Positions 8,619 through 17,323 of a stretch of DNA of 58,346 nt are shown piece by piece. Position 1 is the stretch's first letter, and every line of letters begins with the position of its first letter. This DNA comes from Akkermansiaceae bacterium (lineage in GTDB: Bacteria; Verrucomicrobiota; Verrucomicrobiia; Verrucomicrobiales; Akkermansiaceae). The stretch covers positions 1-58,346 of the forward strand of contig JABDMC010000198.1 of assembly GCA_013001695.1 (NCBI GenBank), written 5' to 3'. A program made the translations under genes and the position numbers. Below the pieces are notes generated by a model, which was given only the letters and a program-made list of their open reading frames with translations, was not told where the DNA came from and searched no databases.

Positions 8619-9421
8619 CCGGGATCTGGATTCTCGCCGGGATGGTGCTGGTGGTCCTGCTGGCCGGGATGATCCACAAGCACCTGCGGGGGAAGCGGCG
8701 GGCGGAGGTGCGCGCCCGGGACCTGACGCCGGAGGAGTGGCGGACCCTGCGCCGGCGGGTGCCGATCCTCGGAGAGCTCCCGGGGCAGTACCGCGAGCGC
8801 CTGGGCGGCCTGGTGCAGGTCCTCCTCGACGAGTGGTCGTTCGAGGCGTGCGGCGGACTGCCCGAGGTGACCGACGAGATGCGGCTGGTGGTGGCGGGGC
8901 AGGCCGCGCTCTTGCTGCTGGAAAGCGGCTACGAGGACTTCGGGCGCTTGCGCAGCATCCTGCTGTATCCGGATGCCTTCGGGGTGCGGGACGACTACGG
9001 GATGGAGGACGTGCGCCTCGGGGAGAGCTGGGAGACCGGCAGCGTGGTGCTCTCGTGGCAGAGCATTCTGGAGGGGGCGCAGGTGCCCGACGACGGACTG
9101 AACGTCGTGCTGCACGAGTTTGCGCACCAGCTCGACCAGGCCGACGGGGTGGCGGACGGGGTGCCGGCCCTGCGGGCCTCGAGCGATTACGAGAACTGGT
9201 CGACGGCCTTCCAGCGGTCCTACGACGAGTTGTGCGGGCAGGTGGAGCGGGGGGAGGATCCCTTTCTCGACCCCTACGGGGCGACCGACCCGGCCGAGTT
9301 TTTTGCGGTGGCCACCGAGACCTTCTTCGAGAAGCCCCGGGATCTCCGGCGGCACGACCCGGCCGTTTACCGCGAAATGCGCCAGTTCTACGGACTGGAT
9401 CCGGCCGAATGGGGGGCGTGA
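8615..9421 (+). CDS. mtfA: MtfA-family zinc-dependent peptidase
   Basis: A 268-residue protein with an N-terminal hydrophobic segment (about 4-22) and a cytoplasmic-type zinc peptidase domain. The HEFAH motif at 167-171 with a downstream DPAEFFAVATETFFE segment supplies the zinc ligands and catalytic Glu. In E. coli MtfA binds the repressor Mlc (DgsA) and releases glucose-uptake genes, and it also has aminopeptidase activity. Here the membrane segment is an addition common in non-enteric homologues. It is translationally coupled to hisA, with no evident functional link. Confidence 0.82.
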   Translation: MTGIWILAGMVLVVLLAGMIHKHLRGKRRAEVRARDLTPEEWRTLRRRVPILGELPGQYRERLGGLVQVLLDEWSFEACGGLPEVTDEMRLVVAGQAALLLLESGYEDFGRLRSILLYPDAFGVRDDYGMEDVRLGESWETGSVVLSWQSILEGAQVPDDGLNVVLHEFAHQLDQADGVADGVPALRASSDYENWSTAFQRSYDELCGQVERGEDPFLDPYGATDPAEFFAVATETFFEKPRDLRRHDPAVYREMRQFYGLDPAEWGA

Positions 9422-9477
9422 CGGGACCCGGGGGACCCCGCCGGCGGACGATTTTCGGGCGATCCGGGTCTCGGGGC

Positions 9478-9506
9478 TTGATTTAATTAACATTTCTTAA
9501 TAAAGT
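9478..9506 (+). promoter_or_regulatory. Candidate promoter for the coiled-coil protein gene at 9520
   Basis: TTGATT (9478-9483) and TAAAGT (9501-9506) are 17 bases apart in a short AT-rich stretch. Transcription would start near 9513, about seven bases before the ATG and without room for a ribosome binding site, so the mRNA may be leaderless or nearly so. Confidence 0.5.
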
Positions 9507-9519
9507 AGGTCCTGCTGTT

Positions 9520-10593
9520 ATGAAATCCCTTGACCCGTTTTCCCAGGAAGAGCCGTTTTCCGAGCCCTTGTCCCCGCTCCCGTCCACCCCCGAGGCCGAG
9601 CCGTCTCCAAAGGGCAAGGACGGCGACGCCCAAGTGCAACTCACCGCGACGGCCCCGGCGGAGGCGAAGGGCGACGGGGACGCCAAGCTGGAAATCCAGC
9701 AGCCAAAGGCCCGGCGGGGATGGAAATTGTGGCGGCGCGGCCCGTCGCCGCGTGAACAGCAGCTGGCCGTCCTCCAGCAGGGGTGCAGCGAAATGGTCGG
9801 CCTGATGCGCTCCATCCGCGACCACCTCCACCACGAGCATTCCGAGCGGGAAGGAACCAAGAAGAGCCTCAGTCCGCTGCCCCTCGCCATGGAGAGCCTG
9901 AACACCATGAAGGAGAGCCAGGCGCAGACGGGCGTCATGCTCGGCGAACTGACGACGCACGTGGCCCGTTCGAGGAAGAACGACGAGATGCTGCTGAGTT
10001 CCTTCGAGCGCTTCAACACCACCATGGGCGGCGCCGCGGAAACCTTCGGCAGCATGGACCGGACCCTCAAGACCTTCGAGAAGACGAACCACCGGTCGCT
10101 CCAGACGATGCAGGCGCTCGGCCAGCGGGTCGAGGAATCGGACCGCTTCCTCGGGGAGACCTTCGCGCGCCTGCGCGACTCGGAACGGGAGTTCAGCGAG
10201 CGCCTCGGGAAGTCCGCGAAGCGCTCCGCCCTGGCGACGGTGTCGATGTGCGCCCTGCTCTCGGTGACCGTCGCGATCCTGGCGGTGGCCTTTCACGAGG
10301 GCAACGCCCAGCTGGCGCAGATCGATTCGCAGTCGATGCGCGGGTGGATCGCGCGGACCCCGCAGTTCCAGGACGGGCGCGACACCGCGGTGGCCCTCGA
10401 GGACCTCGGGCGCGACGACGGCATCGACGAACCGGACCGCGAGATCGTGCGGGACCTCGGACCCGTCACGGTGCCGGACCTCGGCCCCGTCGAGGGGCCG
10501 CTGGATTTCAACCAGTCGCCGGTGCAGTATCCGTTCGGCCTCGAGACCCCCGCCGGCGGGTTGCTCTCCATCACCTCACCCCCCAAACGCTAG
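9520..10593 (+). CDS. Hypothetical single-pass membrane protein with coiled coil
   Basis: A 357-residue protein I do not recognise. It has an acidic, low-complexity N-terminus (1-65), a basic patch ARRGWKLWRRG near 68-78, then a long helical, heptad-rich region (about 85-235) with many Glu, Gln, Lys and Ser. One transmembrane segment follows (ATVSMCALLSVTVAILAVAF, about 243-262). The C-terminal 95 residues are acidic with repeated DLG motifs (EDLGRDD, RDLGPV, PDLGPV) and probably lie outside the membrane. Topology suggests a cytoplasmic coiled-coil stalk anchored in the inner membrane. It stands alone, downstream of its own promoter. Confidence 0.7.
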   Translation: MKSLDPFSQEEPFSEPLSPLPSTPEAEPSPKGKDGDAQVQLTATAPAEAKGDGDAKLEIQQPKARRGWKLWRRGPSPREQQLAVLQQGCSEMVGLMRSIRDHLHHEHSEREGTKKSLSPLPLAMESLNTMKESQAQTGVMLGELTTHVARSRKNDEMLLSSFERFNTTMGGAAETFGSMDRTLKTFEKTNHRSLQTMQALGQRVEESDRFLGETFARLRDSEREFSERLGKSAKRSALATVSMCALLSVTVAILAVAFHEGNAQLAQIDSQSMRGWIARTPQFQDGRDTAVALEDLGRDDGIDEPDREIVRDLGPVTVPDLGPVEGPLDFNQSPVQYPFGLETPAGGLLSITSPPKR

Positions 10594-10707
10594 GAGGCCC
10601 GACCCGGCGCCGGCGGCCCGCCTCCCCGCGATGACGCCGGGAGGATATTGACGGGGCCCATATTGGGCGTTGCATGACGGGCGCCGCGCCTGCGAGTATT
10701 GGTCCCA

Positions 10708-11487
10708 ATGAGCAGCGATAAGCCGCTAATCGGAAAGACGGGCGTGGTGTTCGGGGTGGCGAACAAGCGGAGCATCGCGTGGGCCATTGCGAAGGCCTGG
10801 GCCGAAGCCGGGGCGACGCTCATTTTCAATTACCAGGGCGAGCGGCTGAAGGACAACGTCACGCAGTTGACGGGCACCTTCGGGGTCGACACGCCGATGT
10901 ATCCGTGCGACGTCGGGAACGACGAGGAGATCGACTCGTTTTTCGGGAAGGTCGCCACCCACGCGCCGAAGATCGACCTGTTGCTTCATTCCGTGGCGTT
11001 CGCCCCGAAGGAGGCCCTCGAGGGGCAGTTCGTCGACACCAGCCGGGAGGCCTTCCAGGTGGCCCACGACATCAGCGCCTATTCGCTGGTGGCGCTGAGC
11101 CGCCGGGCCGCGCCGCTCATGACCGACGGGGGGAGCATCATCGCGATGAGCTACTACGGGGCCGCGAAGGTGATTCCGCACTACAATGTCATGGGGGTGG
11201 CGAAGGCGAGCCTCGAGGCCTCGACGCGCTACCTCGCCTATGACCTCGGCGCCCGCAACATCCGCGTGAACTGCATCAGCGCCGGGCCGGTGCAGACGCT
11301 GGCGGCGCGGGGCGTGTCGGGTTTCAGCCGCATGATGAAGCACTACGAGGAGCACGCCCCGATGGGGCGCTCGTGCCGGCCGGAAGAGCTGGGCGCGGCG
11401 GGGACCTTCCTTGCCAGCGACGGCGCGGCGGGCATCACCGGACAAACGATTTACGTCGATGGAGGATACGAGATCATGGGAATGTGA
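10708..11487 (+). CDS. fabI: Enoyl-[acyl-carrier-protein] reductase, NADH type
   Basis: A 259-residue short-chain dehydrogenase-fold enzyme for the last step of fatty-acid elongation. The modified Rossmann loop GVANKRSIAWAIA is diagnostic of FabI. The catalytic residues Y149, Y159 and K166 lie in YYGAAKVIPHYNVMGVAK, matching E. coli Y146, Y156 and K163. The C-terminus contains GITGQTIYVDGGY, usual for the family. Start is the ATG at 10708; an in-frame TTG at 10699 is less likely. FabI is the target of triclosan-class inhibitors in other bacteria. Confidence 0.93.
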   Translation: MSSDKPLIGKTGVVFGVANKRSIAWAIAKAWAEAGATLIFNYQGERLKDNVTQLTGTFGVDTPMYPCDVGNDEEIDSFFGKVATHAPKIDLLLHSVAFAPKEALEGQFVDTSREAFQVAHDISAYSLVALSRRAAPLMTDGGSIIAMSYYGAAKVIPHYNVMGVAKASLEASTRYLAYDLGARNIRVNCISAGPVQTLAARGVSGFSRMMKHYEEHAPMGRSCRPEELGAAGTFLASDGAAGITGQTIYVDGGYEIMGM

Positions 11488-11554
11488 CGCGGCCGCCGGG
11501 CGGCGGGCGCGAATGGCGGGGAGGGGCCGCGGCCTCGGGTAGGCTCCGGAGATC

Positions 11555-12082
11555 ATGTGGCACTTTGCACGCGGCGGCGCGCAGGAGGGACCGGTCGTTG
11601 AGGACGAACTGGCCGGGATGCTGCGCCGGGGGACGCTTCCACCGAGCACCCTCGTCTGGCGGGAGGGGATGGGCAGCTGGCAGCCGGCCAGCGAGGTGCC
11701 GGCCTTGTGGGCCTCGGTGGGCAACGTCGTGCAGCCGGCTCCGGGACAGCCGGCCGCCGTGGGGGCTCCCACCAACCCGTTGGCGATCACGTCCCTGGTC
11801 CTCGGGATCGTGTCCTTTGTGCTGACGACCCTGATCCTGACGGCGATTCCGGGGGCGATCTGTGGGCATATCGCGCGCCGGCAAATGCGCGATTCCCCGC
11901 ATCCCCAGGCCGGGAGCGGCATGGTCACCGCCGGGCTGGTGCTGAACTACCTCGCCATCGCGCTGACCTTCGCGGTCATTCTCTTCATTGTCGGAATCTT
12001 TGCATGGGGCATCAACAGTGTCCCGTCGCCCACCGGGCCGCCCCCGCCGGTGGTGGTGCCCACCATCCTGATCGGGGCCTAA
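11555..12082 (+). CDS. GYF_2 and DUF4190 membrane protein, copy 1
   Basis: A 175-residue protein. Residues 1-50 form a GYF_2 domain (MWHFARGGAQEGPVVEDEL to LVWREGMGSWQPASEV), a small fold thought to bind proline-rich peptides. A short Pro/Ala linker is followed by a DUF4190-type membrane region: one helix near 72-95 ending AICGHIARRQM and a second near 120-150. The tail is Pro-rich (PTGPPPPVVVP). It is the first of three tandem paralogues (with 12095 and 12709). A Pro-rich tail next to a GYF domain suggests self- or cross-interaction among them. Molecular role unknown. Confidence 0.75.
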   Translation: MWHFARGGAQEGPVVEDELAGMLRRGTLPPSTLVWREGMGSWQPASEVPALWASVGNVVQPAPGQPAAVGAPTNPLAITSLVLGIVSFVLTTLILTAIPGAICGHIARRQMRDSPHPQAGSGMVTAGLVLNYLAIALTFAVILFIVGIFAWGINSVPSPTGPPPPVVVPTILIGA

Positions 12083-12094
12083 CAGACTGACGTC

Positions 12095-12613
12095 ATGGAA
12101 TGGTTTTACGCGAAATTCGGCAAGCAGGAGGGCCCTGTCGACGAGTCCGCCCTGCGGTCCAAGATCCGGAGCGGGGAAGTGTCTCCGTCGGACCTCGTCT
12201 GGCGGGAAGGGATGGAGAAATGGGAGCCGGCCGGCCAGGTCGCGGAACTGCAGGCGGGTCCGGCGGCGGGTCCCGGAGGGTCGCCGGGGGAAACGGCGAC
12301 CGGCGGGACGGGTGCGGGCCTTCCCGGCACCGCGGGTCCGGGTGTCCCGCTGGCGGCCCCGGTTCCCACCTCCGGCATGGCGATCGCAAGCCTCGTCTGC
12401 GGCATCGTGGGGATCTGCCTCTGCTACGTCCATGGGCTGTGTGCGCTCCCGGCCGTGATCTGCGGGCACATGGCGCTGAAGCAGATCAATAGTGCGCCGG
12501 TGCCGGTGGGCGGGCGGGGGATGGCGGTTGCGGGGCTGGTGACCGGCTACATCGGCCTGCTGTTCCAGGTCGGCTGGATCGTCCTGCTCACAGTCGCAAT
12601 CATGAACAGCTAG
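12095..12613 (+). CDS. GYF_2 and DUF4190 membrane protein, copy 2
   Basis: A 172-residue paralogue of its neighbours, starting 12 bases after copy 1. The GYF_2 domain (1-50) starts MEWFYAKFGKQEGPVDESAL and holds SDLVWREGMEKWEPAGQV. A Gly/Pro/Thr-rich linker (55-88) follows. DUF4190 begins with GMAIASLVCGIVGICLCYVH, then the conserved CGHMALKQI loop and a last helix. Both hydrophobic helices frame the short GHMA loop seen in all three copies. Probably co-transcribed with copy 1. Confidence 0.75.
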   Translation: MEWFYAKFGKQEGPVDESALRSKIRSGEVSPSDLVWREGMEKWEPAGQVAELQAGPAAGPGGSPGETATGGTGAGLPGTAGPGVPLAAPVPTSGMAIASLVCGIVGICLCYVHGLCALPAVICGHMALKQINSAPVPVGGRGMAVAGLVTGYIGLLFQVGWIVLLTVAIMNS

Positions 12614-12662
12614 GTGCCGGGGGAGGCAAGTGCCCTGGGGCGATCCGGGGCGAGACCGGAGG

Positions 12663-12691
12663 TTGATCTCCGGAGCGCGGCCCGTTACGCT
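12663..12691 (+). promoter_or_regulatory. Candidate promoter for GYF_2 copy 3
   Basis: TTGATC (12663-12668) and TACGCT (12686-12691) with a 17-base spacer lie in the 95-base gap before the gene at 12709. The predicted transcript would start near 12698. The -10 box is weak. Confidence 0.35.
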
Positions 12692-12708
12692 CCGCGCAAC
12701 AGCAGGCA

Positions 12709-13368
12709 ATGATGAAGGAATGGTTTTACGCGAAGGGCGGAGCGCAGGAAGGGCCGGTGGATCTGGCCACCCTGCAGGCGAAATTGCAGGGCGGTGAACT
12801 CAGTCCCACCGATCTGGTCTGGCGCGAGGGGATGGCGGAATGGACGGCGGCGGAAAAGGTGCCCGAGGTGGCGCCCCCGGCGGCCGCTCCTGCGGCGGCT
12901 CCCGGAGCCGCGGCCGCGCCGGAGGTCCCGGCTCAACCGGCCGCTGCCACGAGCGCTGCGGCATCGGGGGCGGCCCCGATGACCCCGCCGGCGGGCAGCC
13001 CGGCCCCGCCCGTTTCGGGGTTGGCGATCGCGAGCCTGGTCTGCGGGATCCTCGGCCTCGTGTCGTGCTATGTGCATGCCCTCTTTGCCCTCCCGGCCGT
13101 CATTTGCGGTCACATGGCGATGGGGCGCATCAAGGCGGCGCCCGGGGAGGTCGGCGGCCGGGGGCTGGCCCTCGGGGGCGTGATCATGGGGTACATCGGA
13201 CTGCTGCTGCAGATCCTGACGATTGCGGCTCTCGCCATATTTGCATTGAAGGTGGATTCGATGCAGCAGGAGGCCGAGGGCGAGATGCAGCGGCAACTGC
13301 AGCGGCAAACGGAGATGGAGGAGGAGTTCCAACGCCAGATACAGGAGTCCCCGGGCCAGGAGCCATGA
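12709..13368 (+). CDS. GYF_2 and DUF4190 membrane protein, copy 3
   Basis: A 219-residue paralogue. It has a GYF_2 domain (1-52), an Ala/Pro linker of about 50 residues (53-102), the DUF4190 membrane pair (SGLAIASLVCGILGLVSCYV, then CGHMAMGRI and a second helix), and, unlike the other two copies, a charged Gln/Glu-rich helical tail (about 183-219). The tail may form a coiled coil. Two ATG codons stand in tandem at 12709 and 12712; either could start the protein. It overlaps the DUF2752 gene by four bases. Confidence 0.75.
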   Translation: MMKEWFYAKGGAQEGPVDLATLQAKLQGGELSPTDLVWREGMAEWTAAEKVPEVAPPAAAPAAAPGAAAAPEVPAQPAAATSAAASGAAPMTPPAGSPAPPVSGLAIASLVCGILGLVSCYVHALFALPAVICGHMAMGRIKAAPGEVGGRGLALGGVIMGYIGLLLQILTIAALAIFALKVDSMQQEAEGEMQRQLQRQTEMEEEFQRQIQESPGQEP

Positions 13369-13781
13369 CCGCGGGCCGGCATCCCCTGGTCGTGACGGGC
13401 CTGCTGGCGGTGGCGGCGATCGCGGCGGTGCTCCTCCACCAGGCCAACCCGGCGGAGGCGGGGTGGTTCCCGAAGTGCACCTTCCACTCCCTGACCGGAT
13501 GGCACTGCGCGGGATGCGGGATGACGCGGGCCGGCCACGAGCTGTTGCACCTGCGGTTCGGGGCGGCGCTGGCGCTGAATCCGCTCATGATCATTCTCCT
13601 CTTCGGGGGCGGGGTGGTGGCGGTCATGGAGGGAGCGGCGTATCTTCTCGGGGAGCGCTACCGCGGGCCGCGGGTGCGCCTGCCGGCGTGGTCGGCGTGG
13701 GTGTTCCTCGGGGTGATCCTGGCGTACTGGATCCTGCGCAACGTGCCGGCCTGGCCATTCACGCTGCTGGCGCCGCATTGA
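13365..13781 (+). CDS. DUF2752 family membrane protein
   Basis: A 138-residue protein with three predicted membrane helices (about 8-24, 62-84 and 105-124). The family signature is visible between the first two helices: CTFHSLTGWHCAGCGMTRAG, a Cys-rich loop ending in C-G-M-T-R. Function is unknown for the family. It is coupled by an ATGA overlap to GYF_2 copy 3, so the two are probably made together; GYF_2, DUF4190 and DUF2752 genes occur together in several phyla. Confidence 0.82.
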   Translation: MTAGRHPLVVTGLLAVAAIAAVLLHQANPAEAGWFPKCTFHSLTGWHCAGCGMTRAGHELLHLRFGAALALNPLMIILLFGGGVVAVMEGAAYLLGERYRGPRVRLPAWSAWVFLGVILAYWILRNVPAWPFTLLAPH

Positions 13782-13813
13782 GGCGGCCCGGACGGTCCCG
13801 CCCGGGAGCGGCG

Positions 13814-14398
13814 CTATCGGGCGAGGAGCTTCTCGGCGTACTTCGCGAGGAGGTCGGCCTCGAGGTTGAGACGTTGCCCCGGGGCGGCGGCCTGCAGGTT
13901 GGTGGCCGCGAAGGTGTGCGGGATGATCCAGAAGACCGCCGAGGCGGGAAGGACTTCGGCAATGGTGAGGGAGATGCCGTCCACCGCGAGTGACCCGCGC
14001 TCGACGCAGTAGCGTTGGACCCCGGTGGGAAGGGAAACCTCGAGGCGGTGATCCTGTCCGCGCGGCGAAAGGTCGAGAATCTCGCCGGTGGCATCGACGT
14101 GGCCCTGCACGAAGTGGCCGCCGAGGCGCGCGTTGGCGGCGAGGGCGCGCTCGAGGTTCACGGGGCTGCCGGTGGCGAGCTCGCCGAGGGAGGTGAGTTC
14201 GAGGGTCCGGGCCAGGAGATCGAAGGTGGCGGTGGTGGCATCCCGGGCGGTGGCGGTGAGACAACAGCCATTGACGGCCACCGAGTCGCCGACGGCGAGA
14301 TCCCCGGCGAAGGCCGCGGTCGTCACCAACCGCGCCTGCTCCCCGTGCCGCTCGAGCGACTGCACGGTGCCGACGTCTTCAATCAGGCCGGTGAACAC
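13814..14398 (-). CDS. ribE: Riboflavin synthase, alpha chain
   Basis: A 194-residue enzyme that dismutates two 6,7-dimethyl-8-ribityllumazines to riboflavin. Both lumazine-binding repeats are visible: MFTGLIEDVG with AVNGCCLTA and GGHFVQGHVD in the first half, and GSLAVDGISLT with IPHTF in the second. It starts at GTG 14398, placed inside the 3' end of the antiporter gene with a 20-base overlap, so expression is coupled to it. No FMN riboswitch is seen near this gene. Confidence 0.92.
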   Translation of the reverse strand: MFTGLIEDVGTVQSLERHGEQARLVTTAAFAGDLAVGDSVAVNGCCLTATARDATTATFDLLARTLELTSLGELATGSPVNLERALAANARLGGHFVQGHVDATGEILDLSPRGQDHRLEVSLPTGVQRYCVERGSLAVDGISLTIAEVLPASAVFWIIPHTFAATNLQAAAPGQRLNLEADLLAKYAEKLLAR

Positions 14399-16190
14399 GT
14401 CCGCTCGTCGGGTTGGGGTTGCTGCGCCGGCGGCGCGCCGCGGATTCCGGGGACCGCGGGATGTCGCTCCCGGGCGCCGCGAGCATGGTGGTTGCCGGGC
14501 CCGGGGTGCCGGAATGGAGCCGGACCTCGGCGTGGGGCGCGGCGTCCCCCCCGTGGCCCATCCCCTTGCTGGGAAGGAGCATGAAGGCGGCGCCCATGAT
14601 GACGGTGGGAACCACGGCGGCGACGACGAGCTTGGCCGGCGATACCCCGCCCTCGAAAAAGCGGTTCAGGAGCGACTGGCCCGCCGGGTTGGGGGCGTTG
14701 GCGATGACGGTCAACCCGCCGCCGGTGACGGCGCCGGCGACCACCGCGTATTTCGTCGAGTCGCTCAGGCCGGGAGCCTGCGACGCGAGGTAGGTGATGG
14801 CGGCATTGTCGTTGAAGGCCGTCAGCACGGTGGCGCCGATCATCGCGATCCAGTCGTTCTCGATGGTGTCGAGGAGCAGCGAGATCCACCACGACTGGCA
14901 GCGGCCGTGGATGACGAGGCCGGCGAGGAAGAAGCCGACGAGGAGCGGGAGGCGCATCTTGACGTCGTTCTGGTGGTGGCCGGTGGCCTCGGTGAAGCCG
15001 ACGAGAAACAGGAATCCGCCGATGAAGAGGGGCGGGTAATGGTTGGTGAAGACGGTCCAGCCGAGAAACCCGAGGTGGACGAGGGTGACCCAGGCCGGGA
15101 TGGGATCCTCGCGTTCCTCCCAGCGCATGGGCAGGTGCATGTCGTGGGCCTCGTGGGGTTTGGCGAGCTTCCGGAACTCGTTGCGGAAGGCGACGAAGTA
15201 GAGGACGTTGGCCACCAGGATGCCGATCACGGCCTTCCAGCCGTAGTTGGCCATCATGAAGCCCGTCCCCCAGTCCCAGGTCTTGGCGACCATCAGGACG
15301 GGGGGCGCCGCGAAATGGGTGAGGGTGCCGCCCACCGAGATGTTGACGAAGAGGAGACCCAGCGTGGCGTAGGCAAAGGTCGGCCCCGGGCGGAACTCGA
15401 AGTACTTCTTGGCGAGGAGGAGGGCCGCAATGGTCATGGCGGCGGGTTCGGTGATGAAGGAACCGAGGAGGGGGGTGAGGGTCAGGGCGGCGAACCACCA
15501 TGCCGCCGCGCCGCCGCCGAAGATCATGGCGAAGCGGTTCACGGTGTGCTCCGCGAACCGGATGATGGGGCGGGTGGCGGCCACCGCCATGATGACGATG
15601 ACGAAGAGCGGTTCGGTGTAGTTGACGTCGTGGCCGAGGTAGCGTTTGACCTCCGTGACTCCCACGCCGAGACCCTCCAGCAGCCCGTGCTCGCGGATGC
15701 CGAAAAAGTAGACCGCGGCGCCGGCCAGGGCGATGACCCAGATGCCGAAGACGGCCTCGACCTCGCCGAGGAAATGGAAGGCGCGGGCCCGGAAGGAGAC
15801 GTCGTCGCGGGCATTGACCTGGGGCTTGTCCTCGCCGCGGCGCTTTTCGCGCTCGATGCGTTCGCGGTGCCGGTCTTCGTGGTGGTGCGCCATGTCCTTG
15901 AAAACCCCGGCGATGAAGGTGTGGATGATGGCGCAAAGAAAGATGATGCTGGCGGTGATGTTGAAGCCGTGATGGGCAAAGGCCCTCTCCTTGAGCTGGG
16001 CCCCGAGGCCGAGGGAGGCGTCGTCCTCGTAAAGGGCCAGGGGGAGGGGAAAGGCGGCCCACTGGTCCTTGGCGAGGCCGTATTCCGGGCCGCGGGGGTA
16101 GGCCACCTCGTCCAGCTTGGCGGCCAGCGTTCCGGTCGGCAGCAGTCCCAGCACGAGGACGACGAGGAGAACGAAGCGCGTCAGAATCAT
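14379..16190 (-). CDS. Putative Na+/H+ antiporter (Na_H_antiport_3 type)
   Basis: A 603-residue polytopic membrane protein. A signal-like helix (MILTRFVLLVVLVLGLLPTG) is followed by a roughly 50-residue segment and about a dozen hydrophobic helices. Conserved features include a His/Arg/Glu-rich loop (DMAHHHEDRHRERIER), TEPAAMTIAALLLAKKYFE, GGTLTHFAAPPVLMVA and TAFNDNAAITYLASQ. The last two are the inverted substrate-site repeats of the NhaD/ArsB (ion transporter) superfamily. Sodium-proton exchange is inferred from family. The frame stays open upstream, but the ATG at 16190 gives the proper N-terminus. The C-terminal Pro/Arg-rich tail overlaps ribE. Confidence 0.75.
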   Translation of the reverse strand: MILTRFVLLVVLVLGLLPTGTLAAKLDEVAYPRGPEYGLAKDQWAAFPLPLALYEDDASLGLGAQLKERAFAHHGFNITASIIFLCAIIHTFIAGVFKDMAHHHEDRHRERIEREKRRGEDKPQVNARDDVSFRARAFHFLGEVEAVFGIWVIALAGAAVYFFGIREHGLLEGLGVGVTEVKRYLGHDVNYTEPLFVIVIMAVAATRPIIRFAEHTVNRFAMIFGGGAAAWWFAALTLTPLLGSFITEPAAMTIAALLLAKKYFEFRPGPTFAYATLGLLFVNISVGGTLTHFAAPPVLMVAKTWDWGTGFMMANYGWKAVIGILVANVLYFVAFRNEFRKLAKPHEAHDMHLPMRWEEREDPIPAWVTLVHLGFLGWTVFTNHYPPLFIGGFLFLVGFTEATGHHQNDVKMRLPLLVGFFLAGLVIHGRCQSWWISLLLDTIENDWIAMIGATVLTAFNDNAAITYLASQAPGLSDSTKYAVVAGAVTGGGLTVIANAPNPAGQSLLNRFFEGGVSPAKLVVAAVVPTVIMGAAFMLLPSKGMGHGGDAAPHAEVRLHSGTPGPATTMLAAPGSDIPRSPESAARRRRSNPNPTSGRVHRPD

Positions 16191-16279
16191 AAGTGGTGGC
16201 ACGAATGTAGTGGTCCGGAATCGAGGGGCAATGACAATTGGGCGCCTTGCCTGCGGGCCGATGCTTGTTAGGGTGGGGC

Positions 16280-17242
16280 GTGCGCAGAATCGGCATGGTG
16301 GTCCCCCTGGTGATGATGGCGGCCCTCGCGGGATGCGGGCTGGCGAAGCGTTCGGCGGGGAAGATGCCGGAGGGGTGGACCGGCGAGCTGCCCGAGGTGC
16401 CGGCGCACCTGCGCTCCCGGGGGCCGTCGGCGGCCCCGATCTCGCGGGTGACCCTCGAGGGGGGCGGGGGCACGGGCGGCGCGGGGAGCGGGACCACGGC
16501 GGTATTGCCCGGGGGGCTGACACCCGACAGCGACATCGTGTGGACCGATCCGGACGATCCGGATGCCGAGTTGCCGGGGCTCGAGGACACCCTGGCGACC
16601 CAGAAGAAGAACCGCGGGCCGTGGGAGATCAGTCACGTCGAGGCGAAGCGCCTCGCGATGCGCGCGGGGAAGCCGCTCCTCGTGTGGTTCACGAACTCGC
16701 AGAGCAGCCCGGTGTGCCAGACGCTGAGCCGCGAATTGTTCTCGACCGGGGACTTCGACGGGTGGGCGGCGGAGCACCTCGTCCGGCTCCGTCTCGACTT
16801 CAACGTCCGGGGGAGCGGGGCCGCTTCGGACGACAAGATGGATGACCGCATTCGCAAGGTGGATTATCTCGAGACGCTCAAGAAGCGCTACAAGGTCGGG
16901 GGCTACCCGACAGTGCTGGTGATGGCGCCGGATGGGACCGTGATGGGGCGCTACCGCGGCTACCGGAAGGGGAGCCCCGACTTCTACTGGGGACGGATCA
17001 AGAGCGCCACGGGGCTGGCGGAGGACCACCACGGGAAGTGGGTGGACCGCATGGAGGGGAGGGGCTACCGGGAGTGGACCGACACCAAGGGGCGCACCGT
17101 CTTTGCGAAGCTGCTGCGCTACCACCGGGGGGACATGATCCTGGTGGAGCCGGACGGGCGGCGCCTGAAGGCGCAGGAACGGCAGCTTTCCAGCGCGGAC
17201 CGGCTCTGGATCAAGGGTGAACAGGCGAAACGGGCCCGCTGA
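16280..17242 (+). CDS. Thioredoxin-fold lipoprotein with C-terminal SHD1-like domain
   Basis: A 320-residue protein. MVVPLVMMAALAGCG is a lipoprotein signal ending in a lipidated Cys. A disordered linker (about 25-110) follows. A Thioredoxin_7-like domain (about 115-245) has WEISHVEAKRLAMRAGKPLL and the cis-Pro loop YKVGGYPTVLVM, but the active site reads SSPVC, a single cysteine instead of CxxC. Residues about 265-315 (REWTDTKGRTVFAKLL to SADRLWI) resemble the SHD1 domain often attached to planctomycetal and verrucomicrobial secreted proteins. It likely acts at the periplasmic membrane face. Start is a GTG at 16280; the ATG at 16295 also works. It ends 81 bases before trxB. Confidence 0.6.
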   Translation: MRRIGMVVPLVMMAALAGCGLAKRSAGKMPEGWTGELPEVPAHLRSRGPSAAPISRVTLEGGGGTGGAGSGTTAVLPGGLTPDSDIVWTDPDDPDAELPGLEDTLATQKKNRGPWEISHVEAKRLAMRAGKPLLVWFTNSQSSPVCQTLSRELFSTGDFDGWAAEHLVRLRLDFNVRGSGAASDDKMDDRIRKVDYLETLKKRYKVGGYPTVLVMAPDGTVMGRYRGYRKGSPDFYWGRIKSATGLAEDHHGKWVDRMEGRGYREWTDTKGRTVFAKLLRYHRGDMILVEPDGRRLKAQERQLSSADRLWIKGEQAKRAR

Positions 17243-17271
17243 CCCGGCTTCCGGGGCCCCGCCATTGCTTT

Positions 17272-17298
17272 TTGACCTCCGGGACCGGCGGGCATAAT
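17272..17298 (+). promoter_or_regulatory. Candidate promoter for trxB
   Basis: TTGACC (17272-17277) and CATAAT (17293-17298) both match five of six consensus bases but the spacer is short (15). A transcript would begin near 17305, leaving a leader of about 19 bases. Confidence 0.45.
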
Positions 17299-17323
17299 CT
17301 CCCGCCGCATTACTCACAACGGA

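Noticed and set aside
14399-14410. FMN riboswitch before ribE
   Set aside because: ribE starts inside the antiporter gene, leaving no leader in which such an element could sit.
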